Below, in pieces: positions 1-9,595 of a stretch of 64,000 nucleotides of DNA; the first letter of the stretch is position 1; every line of letters begins with the position of its first letter. Under the pieces are notes generated by a model. It did not search any database. It worked only from the letters and a program-made list of their open reading frames with translations, and was not told the origin of the DNA. The translations under genes were made by a program, and so were the position numbers. This DNA is from Charina bottae. Taxonomy: Eukaryota; Chordata; Lepidosauria; Squamata; Charinaidae. The DNA lies in NCBI GenBank assembly GCA_023362775.1, contig JALMGJ010000006.1, positions 9,261,001 to 9,325,000 of the forward strand, read 5' to 3'.

Positions 1-560
1 TGGGGCTTAGGAATCCAATATCTGGAAAGCTTCTCATTATGATGTTTGGAAGAAAAGTAAAAAAAAGAGAGAGATTGGGTGTACATCTGGCTTTATTTGC
101 CTCATCACATTTCTAAAAGGAAAAATATGGTCAGAGGAATGAAGTTACTTTCACCAACTGTCCTAGACCCAAATGTAAAAAGAAACAATATGCCAAGTAT
201 TTAATGGGCATAGGAGAAATTGCATCAAAAATAGTTACCTTCAATAAGGACCATATTCAGTATATATTCTTCCTATTAAACAAAATGCGATGCTGATAGA
301 AACGTTACCTGTTTCAGTTTCTCAGAAATCATTTATTATCTTTACCCAAAGAAAGAAGACCCCAAATTTAGGATGATTTCTTGGAAATAAAGGAAGATTA
401 AGTAGAAAAATCTGATCTGTCACTATGAGTTGTATCATCAGTAAATCAAAGGCAGACCTAACCAGAAATCACAATACAGAGGGATCTCATGATTATATTT
501 ATTCTGAGAATCTTGCCATATTGCAGAACAAGATTTGGGACCCACTATAAAAATGAAAAA
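1..560. other. Intronic sequence, nothing recognised
   Basis: AT-rich unique-looking sequence with no terminal repeats, tandem repeats or long reading frame. It leads directly into the SINE that begins at 561. Confidence 0.5.
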
Positions 561-780
561 GAGCCAGTGTGGTGCAGTGGTTAAAGGCATGGGGCTAGAA
601 ACTGGGAGACCGTGAGTTCTAGTCCTGCCATAGGCATAAAGCCAGCTGGGTGACCTTGGGCCAGTCCCTCTCTCTCAGCCCTGAGAAGAAGAAGGCAATG
701 GCAAACCACTTTCGAAAATCTAGCCAAGAAAACTGCAGGGACTTGTCCAGGGAGTCACCAGGAGTCAACACTGACTTGAA
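561..780 (+). mobile_element. tRNA-headed SINE
   Basis: A tRNA-like head with an A-box-like stretch (TGGTGCAGTGGTTAA) and a degenerate B box (GTTCTAGTCC) is followed by the GTGACCTTGGGCCAGTC block. The 3' part (GCAATGGCAAACCAC, then AGTCAACACTGACTTG) resembles the Bov-B-related tail of squamate SINEs. A purine microsatellite follows directly and probably grew from the tail. The same family is present at 14531, 32090, 36966 and, reversed, at 38921. RNA polymerase III transcription and LINE-driven mobility are inferred from the family. Confidence 0.8.
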
Positions 781-894
781 GGGGAGGGAGGGAGGGAGGG
801 AGGGAGGGAGGGAGGGAGGGAGGGAGGGAGGGAGGAAGGAAGGAAGGAAGGAAGGAAGGAAGGAAGGAAGGAAGGAAGGAAGGAAGGAAGGAAG
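781..894 (+). repeat. (GGGA)n-(GGAA)n microsatellite
   Basis: A tetranucleotide tract of GGGA units switches to GGAA units at about 834. The G-rich half carries several consecutive GGG runs and so could form a G-quadruplex on the sense strand. The lysine/arginine/glutamate-rich reading frames over it are repeat artefacts. Confidence 0.95.
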
Positions 895-2562
895 CTCTAT
901 TACTCTTAGAAGCAACTGCAACATTCTTAATAACAACTTATCAGCATTCTCCTCTTCTTTTGTAACTTTGACCTGTAGCTCAGAACTTCTGCTTTTCATG
1001 GAGAAGTTTCCTACTTTAATCTCTGTATCTCCATATCTCCAAGTAAGGCTAGGAAAACTCCAGTCTGAAACCTTCAAAACCTGCAACCATTTAAGGCTGA
1101 AATCCTGGACAATGGCCTAACTACTAGATCTGGGCTATAAAAAACAGGAGAACCACTAAATGTAGCAAAGAATTAGAGTTTTCCAAATTTTTGCAGCCCA
1201 GCTCTGAAAGCCCTAGGAAGAGGTAAGAGAAGACATGGTAGAAACAGTAGAAAAAGATGTAACTACTATAATACTACTATTATTAAGGAATAATAATAAT
1301 CCTGTTGGCCTGCAGACTGGCTAGGATCACGCCTCACCACAAAGCACACCAGATTCCTAAAATACTAAAGAAAGGAAGCAAGTGGCCCAGAACTGTATAA
1401 CTGCATTTATTTCTCAGTTGGTCTCCTGTTTCCAAGGATGCACAACGTTTGATGGTTCAAGGGCCATATTGGACTTTGTGTGATGTACTGAAGGCCACAC
1501 TCCAAAGATGTAACATTTGTAGGCCCTTGAGAGGTCTGAAGGAGGGGATTTAAGGGTTATACTTGGTTCCTTAAGGTTTTACAATGCTTCAGATACTCAT
1601 TTCATTCCTTAAAAACATTACCAAACCCTCCACAAACTTCCAAAGAGTCAGAATATCATTCTGACCACTCTGGAGTTTACATAAGGAGTGCTGATGGATC
1701 TCAGTTTTTGTACCTTTACCTTATTCCAAAAGGAAGGATTTCCATCCAATCACTTGAAAGAAAGAGAGGGGAGTGACAACTTAATCTTTCATTAAGAAGA
1801 TGGAGAATTGAATTTATCTAGGCTAGCAGACTTTCCAGGGGACTGAGTAGAACTTAGTTGGGCTGTTGGGCTTCTTAGGTGGGCTTCTTATTTGGGTTTC
1901 TTAGGTGGGCTTCTATCATCTAGAAATGCCATTCCTACATTTTTGGAAGACACCAAGTTGAGGAAGAGGAATCTAGGAGCCTGAGACTAGAATATAGTTT
2001 CATCTATATTAAAAGGGAAAATATTTCAGTTGAGAGTCCTTGCTTTTTCTGAGCTTTATTTTCATGATTCCTTAATGAGGGGAAAAGCTTAATAGCTTAA
2101 TATGGATTCAAATGCTGTCTGCCTGTCAGCAAGTTTTGTTTTATGGGGGGGCATTTTTCTGAGTACGCTGGTGAGAAGTTTGAGCTGTTGCAGTGATACT
2201 GGGTAGATTTTATGGGGTAAATATGAGTTTGGTGTTTATTTTTCTCTCTATTTTTTAAAATATTTTAACCGCTGAGATGTTTTTTAAAAAAGGAAGTTGA
2301 GATGTATTGGAACCAGAGTCTGTCACCCAAAATGACAAATTTGTTAGACTTCGCTTTGAAAGCTGTTGATATTTTTTTCTTTTTTAACAAAATCTGGGAG
2401 GCTCTTTTCAAGTGGTGCAGAAGTGAGAATTACATCTGTTACATTGCTTTTTAGGAGTAAATAAGATGTGATGTGGATTGTGTGAATACAATTAACAAGG
2501 ACATTTTAAAAATGTAAGTAGCAGCTGTAGGTGTGCAAAGAAAGAACTTGGATCTCTCCCCT
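895..2562. other. Intronic sequence, no gene seen
   Basis: Mostly unique sequence. A weak, old hAT-like stretch may lie at about 1430-1510, but no terminal repeats or duplications could be defined. No reading frame resembles a known protein. Confidence 0.4.
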
Positions 2563-2567
2563 GTTGA

Positions 2568-2822
2568 TGTAATGGGCTGTGAGAACAACCTCGAGGGAGA
2601 GGAGGAAGAGCCGCAGCCAAGGCCATGGTCAGATAAGAGAAATCTGAGTCCATAGCAGGAATGGGGTGGAGAAAGCATCTCAGTCTTGACTCTTCTTAGT
2701 TCTCTTTAGAATAAAGGCAGGGAGGGGGGAGTTACAAGGTTCTGTTACTGTAACGCTATTATAAAAATGGTTTTAGTATTCATAACTGGTGTTCAAGCCT
2801 GGTCTACCTCAAATGGCTGACA
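2568..2822 (+). mobile_element. Solo LTR of an LTR retrotransposon
   Basis: The 255-base segment starts TGTAATGGGCTGTG and ends ATGGCTGACA, i.e. TG...CA. It is flanked by GTTGA on the left and GTTGC on the right, a 5-base target duplication with one mismatch. Near its 3' end is the block TTCTGTTACTGTAA. Copies with the same start, middle and end lie at 47279 and 54328, and a poorer one near 52067. No internal coding region is attached, so recombination to a solo LTR is likely. Whether the parent was gypsy-like or retroviral cannot be told from the LTR alone. Confidence 0.75.
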
Positions 2823-2924
2823 GTTGCATGAATTCACCTTTCCCAATGGGATGGTCGCATCAGGAGAAAAAGTTTAGGGCATAGTTTAGAGTTAGAGTAC
2901 ATGATGATTTGCAAAACTTTGAGT

Positions 2925-3150
2925 GGAGTTCGTTTGATTTAAATAAAGTCCACTCTGGTACAATGCTGGGAGAAGTGGAAGGACAGGGAAGAGGACAACC
3001 AGCAGCAAGGTGGATGGACTCAATTACCACAGCAATGGGCCCCTGCTGGAAGATCTGAAGGACCAGGTTGGGGACAGATCCTTCTGGAAAAGATCTATCT
3101 ATGTGGTCACTAAGAGTCAACACTGACTTGATGGCACATAATCAATTCAA
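2925..3150 (+). pseudogene. Bov-B/RTE LINE 3' end fragment
   Basis: On the plus strand a short frame reads MLGEVEGQGRGQPAARWMDS, which resembles the basic C-terminal region (MLGKVEGKRKRGRPRARWMD) of the Bov-B copy at 6975. It is followed by the tail block AAGAGTCAACACTGACTTGA and the end GCACATAATCAATTCAA. It is a heavily 5'-truncated, non-functional copy of the group also seen at 18855 and 24795. Confidence 0.65.
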
Positions 3151-3978
3151 ACTTCCGTTTGCCTGTGTCTGAAGGTACAGGGTACGAGCAACTGAATGGC
3201 TTGTTTCTCCTTAAAAAAAAAAGCAAAATTGTTGCTATAAACTCCTGCGTTACTCCATGGTGGAATTATGTGTGACATGTTGACTACTGGATCTCCTTTT
3301 ATTTTTCCCTTCTGCCTTTAGGTGTTATTTATTGCTTATGCAGAAATGTGTAAAAACCATTTATTCAGGAAGAGACGACATTCTGGAATCTCCAGAGGGA
3401 GGGAAGGGGGGAAGGAAGGAAGGAGAGAGGGGAGGGGGGAAGTAAAGGAAGGAAGGGAGGGAGGGAGGGAGGGAGGAGTCAGCCCTCCCAGGTAAAGCAG
3501 ACAAGAAACATGGCAAGATGAGCTAATTATACTTTATTGTAAGGATACATTAACTGAATCTAGCAAGTCTTAAAGTACAATTATCCCGCCCTCCCTATTT
3601 ACCGCCTGAGTAATTAGGGCAGGCCCTTCCTAATTTTCTTCCTCTGACCATTATTCTGTTGCGGACTCCTTTCTCTTTTATCTGATCATTCCCTAGGCAG
3701 CATCTCCCCCCCCCATCTTCCAAGGCCACCCTTAAATTCCATCAAGGAGGGAGGGAGGGAGGGAATGGGAGGGGGAGGGAGGGAGGTTTAATGCTCCCAT
3801 TTTTTTTAAAAAAAAATGAAAACACTTAAAAGAAATGATATGCTGCCATTGGCAACCTGAAGGGAGAGCATGAAACAGCTTAGATCAAGTGCTACTTGAC
3901 AACGTATATTCTGAGAACAAGATATAGCATCTTTTGCAACACTCAGAATAAGAACTCTGAACGTCTCCAAGGCAATTA
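3151..3978. other. Intronic sequence with purine-rich tracts
   Basis: Contains an impure GGAA/GGGA tract at about 3399-3478 and a GGGA tract at 3744-3786, both with four or more GGG runs. The rest has no recognisable element or gene. Confidence 0.6.
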
Positions 3979-4254
3979 CTTTTTTTTAATAGTAAATTTT
4001 ATTAGGTTTCAAGAAAAGAATAAAAACTACAAAGAAAAACAAAAAACTACAAAGAAAGAAAGAAAACTAAAAAAGTGCAGAAACACAAGAGAATTTTTTT
4101 TAATTTACAAAAGATGTGGCTTCCTACTTTTAACAGCAAGGATATACAAAATTTCCATAATCAATCTCTTATTCTATATTAAACCAAAACACCACATTAT
4201 TTCTATAAGTCATTCCGCTTTATCACATAATAAAAATCACTAAGTACAGTTACT

Positions 4255-4346
4255 CCTCCCCCTTATATTAAAATAAAGTATTTGTTGTAACCCGCCCAGA
4301 GTCCCTTCCATGGGAGATGGGCGGGTAATAAATTTGAAAAATAAAT
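4255..4346 (+). mobile_element. L2-type LINE or SINE 3' tail
   Basis: The block GTAACCCGCCCAGAGTCCCT, then GGGAGATGGGCGGGTAATAA, is the common 3' terminus of squamate L2-group LINEs and SINEs that use them. It leads straight into the tetranucleotide tract and lies inside element A. Confidence 0.6.
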
Positions 4347-4413
4347 GAAAGAAAGAAAGAAAGAAAGGAAGGAAGGAAGGAAGGAAGGAAGGAAGGAAGG
4401 AAGGAAGGAAGGA

Positions 4414-4497
<84 letters not shown>

Positions 4498-4499
4498 AA
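4347..4499 (+). repeat. (GAAA)n-(GGAA)n-(GAAA)n microsatellite
   Basis: A purine-only tract with GAAA units, then about twelve GGAA units, then a longer run of GAAA units. It probably expanded from the A-rich tail of the preceding L2-like fragment. Confidence 0.95.
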
Positions 4500-4925
4500 A
4501 ATAATTCATATAAACCTTCTAAACATCTTTCTCCCCTCCAAAAGGTAAAACATATTTAATTATTCCCTTCCTACCACTATTCTATACATTTCTGTCTACT
4601 ATAATAAGAATCAAATTAAAAAGCACATAAATTGTCTGCTATTATACTTAATAGTACAACAGTTTTAATAATCCCAATCTTAACAAACCCAAAAAACAAA
4701 GACAATTCAAAACAGTAATTCCTTATCTTTAAAAGGGAATAACATCAATCAAATCCTTAAAGCAAACCAAATAAACATTCTTTAACCTTAATACAACAGT
4801 TTTAATCATTTTAATCTTAATAAACCCAAAAAACAAAGCCAATTCAAAACAGTAAATCCAAATCTTTCAAGGCAAATAGCATCAATCAAATCCTTAAAGC
4901 AAACCAGATGAACATTCTTCAACCC

Positions 4926-5353
4926 TTATCCCACTTTAAAATAAACCAAAGCAGTTACATATCCCCACAATGTACACAGAGCTTTCCTCTTAAAAGAATC
5001 AAACAGCCCAACTGCCCCCCTCAAAGATTCCAGGTTCTTTTCATGGCATTCCACCAGGAGATCGATTTTACTTATGGCTTGCAGATCACTCTCTCCCTTA
5101 GATTTCTCCAACTCCATTATCCAATCTTCATCCAGCATCTCAATAAAAATCCCAATCTCAGTCTTAAAAAAAACTTTCTATCGCTCTTAAATTCCTCAAT
5201 TTCATCCACCACATCCCCAACCTGATGGCACATTTTAGATCTCATATTTTCCACAATGTCCTGGATATCTTGCATTAAAATTTGATAAAAGTCAGAAGAA
5301 ATCTGTTTAAAATCCTGGTGAATGTCAGAAAAAATCTGTTTGAAATCCTCCAT
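4926..5353 (-). pseudogene. Short ORF of L1-like element A
   Basis: Two overlapping minus-strand frames together make one protein-like stretch: it starts MEDFKQIFSDIHQDFKQ, has hydrophobic-heptad spacing suggesting a coiled coil, and ends ALVYFKVG then stop. A frameshift at about 5117-5138 separates the halves. The 133-residue frame in element B starts MEEINLIFKELYNAVIQ and ends ALVYFEVG, so the N-terminal style and the C-terminus are conserved between the copies. Elsewhere the two differ considerably. An ORF1-like role is possible but no RNA-binding domain is recognisable. Confidence 0.5.
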
Positions 5354-5845
5354 GTCTAACGCAGTAGACTATGGTGCCCCCTAGGAGCTTAACCAGTGAA
5401 AGTCGAAGATATGGAAGAGTTCTGGAGATAAAGTGAGAGTGAAATAGCAGACTGTTCTCAAGGGAAAGTGAAAACAGAAAGCTGGAGGTTCAAATCAACG
5501 TGTAGGAAAATAATAATATCTTCAAATTTAATACAAAAATAATAACAGGAAGACAATTGTTTACTCTCAATCTTTGGAATTTCCTTTGGAAGGAAAACGA
5601 TGTCCAAAACTTTAAAAAAAAGTTTAAAAAGTAATCCCAAAAATAATGTTAAGCACCAAGAGAACCAGCTTCTCCTTACTGTAGAAAGCCTCTCTTGGGG
5701 TACATATACTTTTAAAAAAATACAAATTGGTAATTTAGAAATGGGGTGGCCGGTCTTAGTGTCCCTTTAAGGCTACAGCGCAGCTTGGAAAGTGATGGCG
5801 TCCCCGCCTCCCAGCTGGCTACCAATGTTACTTAAACATTGCTTC

Positions 5846-6275
5846 AGCGGGCTTCAGCGGGTGGCGAGGGGCGGAGCGGTGTGGCTGAAGCCTCCCAGCA
5901 CGGCCGGCTCCTGCCGAGGGCAGTCTGTCCTGTGAGTGTGTGAGTGTGTGTATGTGCATCTGATCGGGCTTGGCCAAGGGAGGAGAGTTGTCGGGCCGCC
6001 GAGCAGGAGAAGCAGGAGCCAGCCACCCTGGGGAGCTTCAGCGGGCAGCAAGGGGCGGAGTGGTGTGGCTGAAGCCGAGCGCAGCCGGCTCCTGCTTCTC
6101 CTGCTCTGCGGCGGTGGCAGCAGCAGCGACTCTCCTCCCTCCCTTGGCCAAGCCTGAGGGGGATGGGGCAGTGGTGGGCCTCCATCCCCGCCCCTTGTTC
6201 CCCGGCCGATGACGGTGCTGTGTGCACAGTGTGTGTACTCCGGCCTCCCCCAAACACACCAGCTCTGCTGCACCA
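5846..6275. repeat. GC-rich spacer with direct and inverted repeats
   Basis: GC-rich segment between the facing 5' ends of elements A and B. A direct repeat (CTTCAGCGGG...GGGGCGGAG.GGTGTGGCTGAAGCC) occurs at about 5850 and 6037. An inverted repeat pairs 6001-6020 with 6086-6105 (GAGCAGGAGAAGCAGGAGCC and its complement) and continues outward to CTTGGCCAAGGGAGG at 5970 versus CCTCCCTTGGCCAAG at about 6138. It could fold into a long interrupted hairpin. It may be the GC-rich 5' region of A or a separate repeat. Confidence 0.6.
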
Positions 6276-6344
6276 TTTACTGCTAGAAGAAAAAAAAAAC
6301 CTTTAAAAATTGGGGAAAAAAATTAAAATCCAAGCCAACCACGC

Positions 6345-6445
6345 TGATGGGGGCGGGGTTTGCAGGCGGGAGCCAATCGTGTGGGGCGGGGGCGGGGTTT
6401 GCAGGTGGGAGCCAATTGTGTGGACTGGGGGGCAGGGTTTGGAGG
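6345..6445 (-). repeat. GC-box/CCAAT mini-repeat, related to hAT MITE
   Basis: About three tandem modules each hold GGGGCGGGG, TTTGCAGG and GGGAGCCAAT. On the minus strand this matches the internal modules (GATTGGCTCCC..CAAACCCCGCCCC) of the hAT MITEs at 22980 and 50567, but the terminal inverted repeats are missing, so this is a fragment. Confidence 0.5.
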
Positions 6446-6974
6446 CCGGTATGGTGGCATAAGACCCTGTCCCGTTTTGCCATCCCAAAAGTCCCGTTTT
6501 TGTCTGAAGGAAATATGGTCAGCCTATCCTGACAATAACGGACCTTAAATGGCCCACCCCATTTCTATAGCACAACGGGGGGGGGGGGTTTGTTTTTACC
6601 AAAGAGAGGTTTTCTACAGCAAAGAAATGCAGAATCTCTTCGTGACTCTCATTATTTTTGAAAATTAACTTGGTAATTTGGCTTTTTATATATAATTTGT
6701 TAAATTGAGATTTAAAGAATTTTGTTTTTTTAATTGCTTTTTTTATTAAAGTGATTTTTGAGGACTATAAAACTTTATCTTCTTCGTTGAATCTGCGGAT
6801 TGGAGTTCTGATCTATTTGCTTTCACTTTCCCATGGGAATGCTGTTTGTTATTACTTTTTATTTTCCTGATTGGCCACACCGGAGATAAAAAGGCTGGAG
6901 AGAGTGTTCAGTTACAGAGTGAATGATTTTACCTTCCTGAGGCACGAGAGGGCGCCATAATCTATCTTGCTGTT

Positions 6975-7760
6975 GTTGTTTATTCGTTCAGTCACTTCCG
7001 ACTCTTTGTGACTTCATGGACCAGCCCACGCCAGAGCTTCCTGTCGGCCGTCACCATCCCCAGCTCCCCCATGGTTGAGTCTGTCACCTCCAGAATATCA
7101 TCCATCCATCTTGCCCTTGGTCGGCCCCTCTTCCTTTTGCCTTCCACTTTCCCTAGCATCAGCTTCTCCTCCAGGGTATCCTGTCTTCTCATTATGTGGC
7201 CAAAGTACTTCAGTTTTGCCTTTAATATCATTCCCTCAAGTGAGCAGTCTGGCTTTATTTCCTGGAGTATGGACTGGTTTGATCTTCTTGCAGTCCAAGG
7301 CACTCTCAGAATTTTCCTCCAACACCAAAAGCATCTATCTTCCTTCGCTCAGCCTTCCTTATGGTCCAGCTCTCGCAGCCATAGGTTACTACGGGGAATA
7401 CCATTGCTTTAACTATGCGGACCTTTGTTGTCAGTGTGATGTCTCTGCTCTTAACTATTTTATCAAGATTTGCCATTGCTCTCCTCCCAAGAAGTAGATG
7501 TCTTCTGATTTCCTGGCTGCAGTCAGCATCTGCAGTAATCTTTGCACCTAGAAATACAAAGTCTGTCACTGCCTCCACTTTTTCTCCCTCTATTTGCCAG
7601 TTATCAATCAAGCTGGTTGCCATAATCTTGGGTTTTTTTAGGTTTAACTGTAACCCAGCTTTTGCACTTTCTTCTTTCACCTTCGTCATAAGGCTCCTCA
7701 ACTCCTCCTCGCTTTCAGCCATCAAAGTGGTATCATCTGCATATCTAAGATTGTTAATGT
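6975..7760 (-). mobile_element. Bov-B (RTE) LINE, 5'-truncated
   Basis: Target duplications flank it: TAATCTATCTTGCTGTT at 6958-6974 and TAATCTATCTTACTGTT at 7761-7777. On the minus strand the copy begins inside the reverse transcriptase at the catalytic motif (RYADDTTLMAESEEELRSL) and ends with the Bov-B terminus (AGTCACAAAGAGTCGGAAGT then TGAACGAATAAACAACAACA). It is inserted into L1-like element B between its 5' region and its ORF, in opposite orientation. Confidence 0.9.
6992..7756 (-). pseudogene. Bov-B reverse transcriptase C-terminal part
   Basis: The minus-strand frame from about 7756 reads NINNLRYADDTTLMAE, with the YADD active-site motif of RNA-dependent DNA polymerases, then the thumb-region block SAKAGLQLNLKKPKIMATS, then VFPVVTYGCESWTIRKAE. 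A one-base frameshift at about 7315 breaks it. The next frame continues PWTARRSNQSILQE, LKYFGHIMRR and the basic stretch GKVEGKRKRGRPRARW to a stop at 6992. The endonuclease and most of the polymerase are absent, so it cannot be active. Confidence 0.88.
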
Positions 7761-7784
7761 TAATCTATCTTACTGTTAAGAAAT

Positions 7785-8186
7785 ATGGAGGAAATTAATT
7801 TGATATTTAAAGAACTCTACAATGCTGTTATTCAAGTCCTGGAGCATTTCTCAGAGTTTGTGGAGTCCAAATTGTCACAAGAATCGAGAGAAACTGATAA
7901 GGCTGAAAACTACCTTAAGAGTAAAATGGTTTCTCCTAAGAAAAAGATGAGAATTGGTGACTTATGTTTAAATAGTCAAAGGAAAATTGAGTTGTCGAAA
8001 GTTGAAGATAAGACAGTGTTACCACCACACCATGATCAAGAAAGAGAATTAAATTCTAGAGGCTGGAAGATTTTGGACAAATATTTGGGCTTTTTAAAGC
8101 AGGTTGTAGAATTTGAAATTGACAAGAAAGCTCTGTACATAATAGGGAGACATGTAAATGCCTTGGTTTACTTTGAAGTGGGATAA
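7785..8186 (+). pseudogene. Short ORF of L1-like element B
   Basis: An uninterrupted 133-codon frame starting MEEINLIFKELYNAVIQVLE. The first 50 residues are strongly helical with heptad spacing, the middle is basic (KSKMVSPKKKMRIGD), and the end is HVNALVYFEVG. The homologous frame in element A ends ALVYFKVG. No zinc knuckle, RRM or catalytic motif is visible. It survives intact although two transposons interrupt the element around it. Function unknown; an ORF1-like nucleic-acid-binding role is only a guess. Confidence 0.5.
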
Positions 8187-8708
8187 TTGTCTACATGTGT
8201 TTATCAGGATGGTTTCTTAAAGGTTTGGATAAATGGTTATGCTGTTTTGAAAATTCTTACATTTTTGGTAAATGCCTAGGTTATTGTTTAAATGTTGTTA
8301 TCAGGATGGTTTTTTAAGGGTTTAGATAAATGTTTATGCAGTTTGGATAATTTTTATATTTTTGGTTAATGTTAGTTTAGTTGGCAGAGAGGAGCAAATT
8401 ATAGTATAGGGTATATAGGGTAGTGTTTGTTACTTTATTAGGTTCCAAATTATGTTTGAAGGGTTTTATAAGTTTTTATTTAATTGGGAGGGTAATTTTG
8501 TTTTAGAAGGGAATGTAATAATGAGAATTTAAATGCTTTATAGAAATAATGTTTACTATAATATGAATTGAAGTAAGAGATATTGATTTATGTATATCTT
8601 TGTTATAGAACATCGGGAGTCACTTTGTAGTAGTTTGTTTTGTGTTTTTTCACACCTTTTTAGTTCTGTTTCTTTTTCTTTGTAGGCTTCTTTGTTTCAA
8701 TCTTTTTA

Positions 8709-9531
8709 TCTGTAGCTTGAATCATGTCAACTGGATTTCTATTTTCTCAGTGGAAACGTTTCGCTCCTTATCCAAGGAGCTTCTTCAGTCTGAGCAAAGT
8801 TAGTAAGGGAATCCTTAAATATGTTTCTAGGTGGCTGTGTGACCTTGCACCTGGGGCTAGGTCATGGTTATTTTGAGATGTTATTTCTAAGTCCCTTTAT
8901 CATCTAAAGGAGGATCGTTAAGATTACCATGCTGCTGTTGAGCTTGCGAAATGGTCTTAATCTTCCTAGGCACAGAAGACAAAGCAGGAAGGAAAATAGG
9001 GGAAAGATTGTGCCTGAGGCCCCCACCTCTATTCAAGGAAGGATTTTCCAAGTTGGCATAAATGGATTCCTTGACCCCTCTCTCAAACCACCTATCTTCT
9101 CTGTCTAAAATGTGAATGAGAGAGGGGTCAAGGAATCCATTTATGCCAACTTGGAAAATCCTTCCTTGAATAGAGGTGGGGGCCTCAGGCACAATCTTTC
9201 CCCTATTTTCCTTCCTGCTTTGTCTTCTGTGCCTAGGAAGATTAAGACCATTTCGCAAGCTCAACAGCAGCATGGTAATCTTAACGATCCTCCTTTAGAT
9301 GATAAAGGGACCTAGAAATAACATCTCAAAATAACCATGACCTAGCCCCAGGTGCAAGGTAACACAGCCACCTAGAAACATATTTAAGGATTCCCTTACT
9401 AACTTTGCTCAGACTGAAGAAGCTCCTTGGATAAGGAGCGAAACGTTTCCACTGAGAAAATAGAAATCCAGTTGACATGATTCAAGCTACAGACAATTCC
9501 ACCTGGATGACTTAGAACCTTCATAGACATA
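8709..9531. mobile_element. Penelope-like palindrome, family 1, copy 1
   Basis: Flanked by TTCAATCTTTTTA at 8696-8708 and 9532-9544, a perfect 13-base duplication inside element B. Two arms of 376 bases (8709-9084 and 9118-9493) are inverted copies around a 33-base loop. By eye they differ at only about two positions. The right end continues 38 bases beyond the palindrome (ATTCCACCTGGATGAC...). Each arm has a hammerhead-like core: plus strand 9408-9456, minus strand 8746-8794. This is the longest of the five family-1 copies. The reading frames over the arms are mirror images and not a gene. Confidence 0.85.
9408..9456 (+). ncRNA. Hammerhead-ribozyme-like motif
   Basis: CTGAAGA (9414-9420) fits the CUGANGA core. 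It is followed by one unpaired A, a perfect 7-bp hairpin (GCTCCTT-GGAT-AAGGAGC), then GAAA. The short ACGU that follows is self-complementary, as in minimal stem III hammerheads. CTCAG upstream pairs with CTGAG downstream as stem I, next to an A-U pair and a CCA bulge. Penelope-like terminal repeats are known to encode hammerheads. The extra base after A9 makes activity uncertain. A mirror copy is at 8746-8794 (-). Confidence 0.6.
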
Positions 9532-9595
9532 TTCAATCTTTTTAGTTTTTATGTATATTTTGAAAATGCTTTAATAAAGTTTTCTAAAAAAAAAG

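Larger units (their letters stand above)
3979..5765 (-). mobile_element. L1-like non-autonomous retroposon A (reverse)
   Basis: Read on the minus strand, this has a 5' untranslated region starting near GGCCACCCCATTTCT, a short reading frame (5353 down to 4926), a long AT-rich 3' region with internal direct repeats (TTAAGGATTTGATTGATG twice), and a poly(A)-like end at 3979-3988 preceded by AATAAAATTT. Element B (6545-9595, plus strand) has the same order of blocks, so both belong to one family. No reverse transcriptase is present. A later L2-tail and microsatellite insertion interrupts it at about 4255-4499. Assignment to L1 rests on the A-rich 3' end and the short 5' ORF and is an inference. 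Confidence 0.6.
6545..9595 (+). mobile_element. L1-like non-autonomous retroposon B
   Basis: Plus-strand counterpart of element A. In order it has GGCCCACCCCATTTCT, ACCAAAGAGAGGTTTTCTAC, a GAGGGCGCCATAATCTA block just before the ORF, the ORF at 7785-8186, an AT-rich 3' region with repeated TATCAGGATGGTTT, and an end GCTTTAATAAAGTTTTCTAA followed by A's. A Bov-B LINE (6975-7760) and a Penelope palindrome (8709-9531) were inserted later, each flanked by a target duplication cut from this element. It has no reverse transcriptase, so it depended on another LINE. The start is approximate. Confidence 0.6.

Noticed and set aside
650..1120. Lysine/arginine/glutamate/glycine-rich and leucine/proline/serine-rich frames over purine tracts (also 4240-4548, 31412-31738, 61356-61643)
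   Set aside because: Pure microsatellite translations.
5846..6275. CpG-island promoter or alternative first exon of CELF2
   Set aside because: It lies between the 5' ends of two retroelements, has repeat structure, and no first-exon reading frame or donor site typical of CELF2 was seen.
7008..7798. Plus-strand frames of 127-140 codons
   Set aside because: Antisense shadows of the Bov-B reverse transcriptase.
8887..9315. 128-codon and 67-codon frames with identical protein ends on opposite strands
   Set aside because: The two arms of the Penelope palindrome read in mirror image; not a gene.
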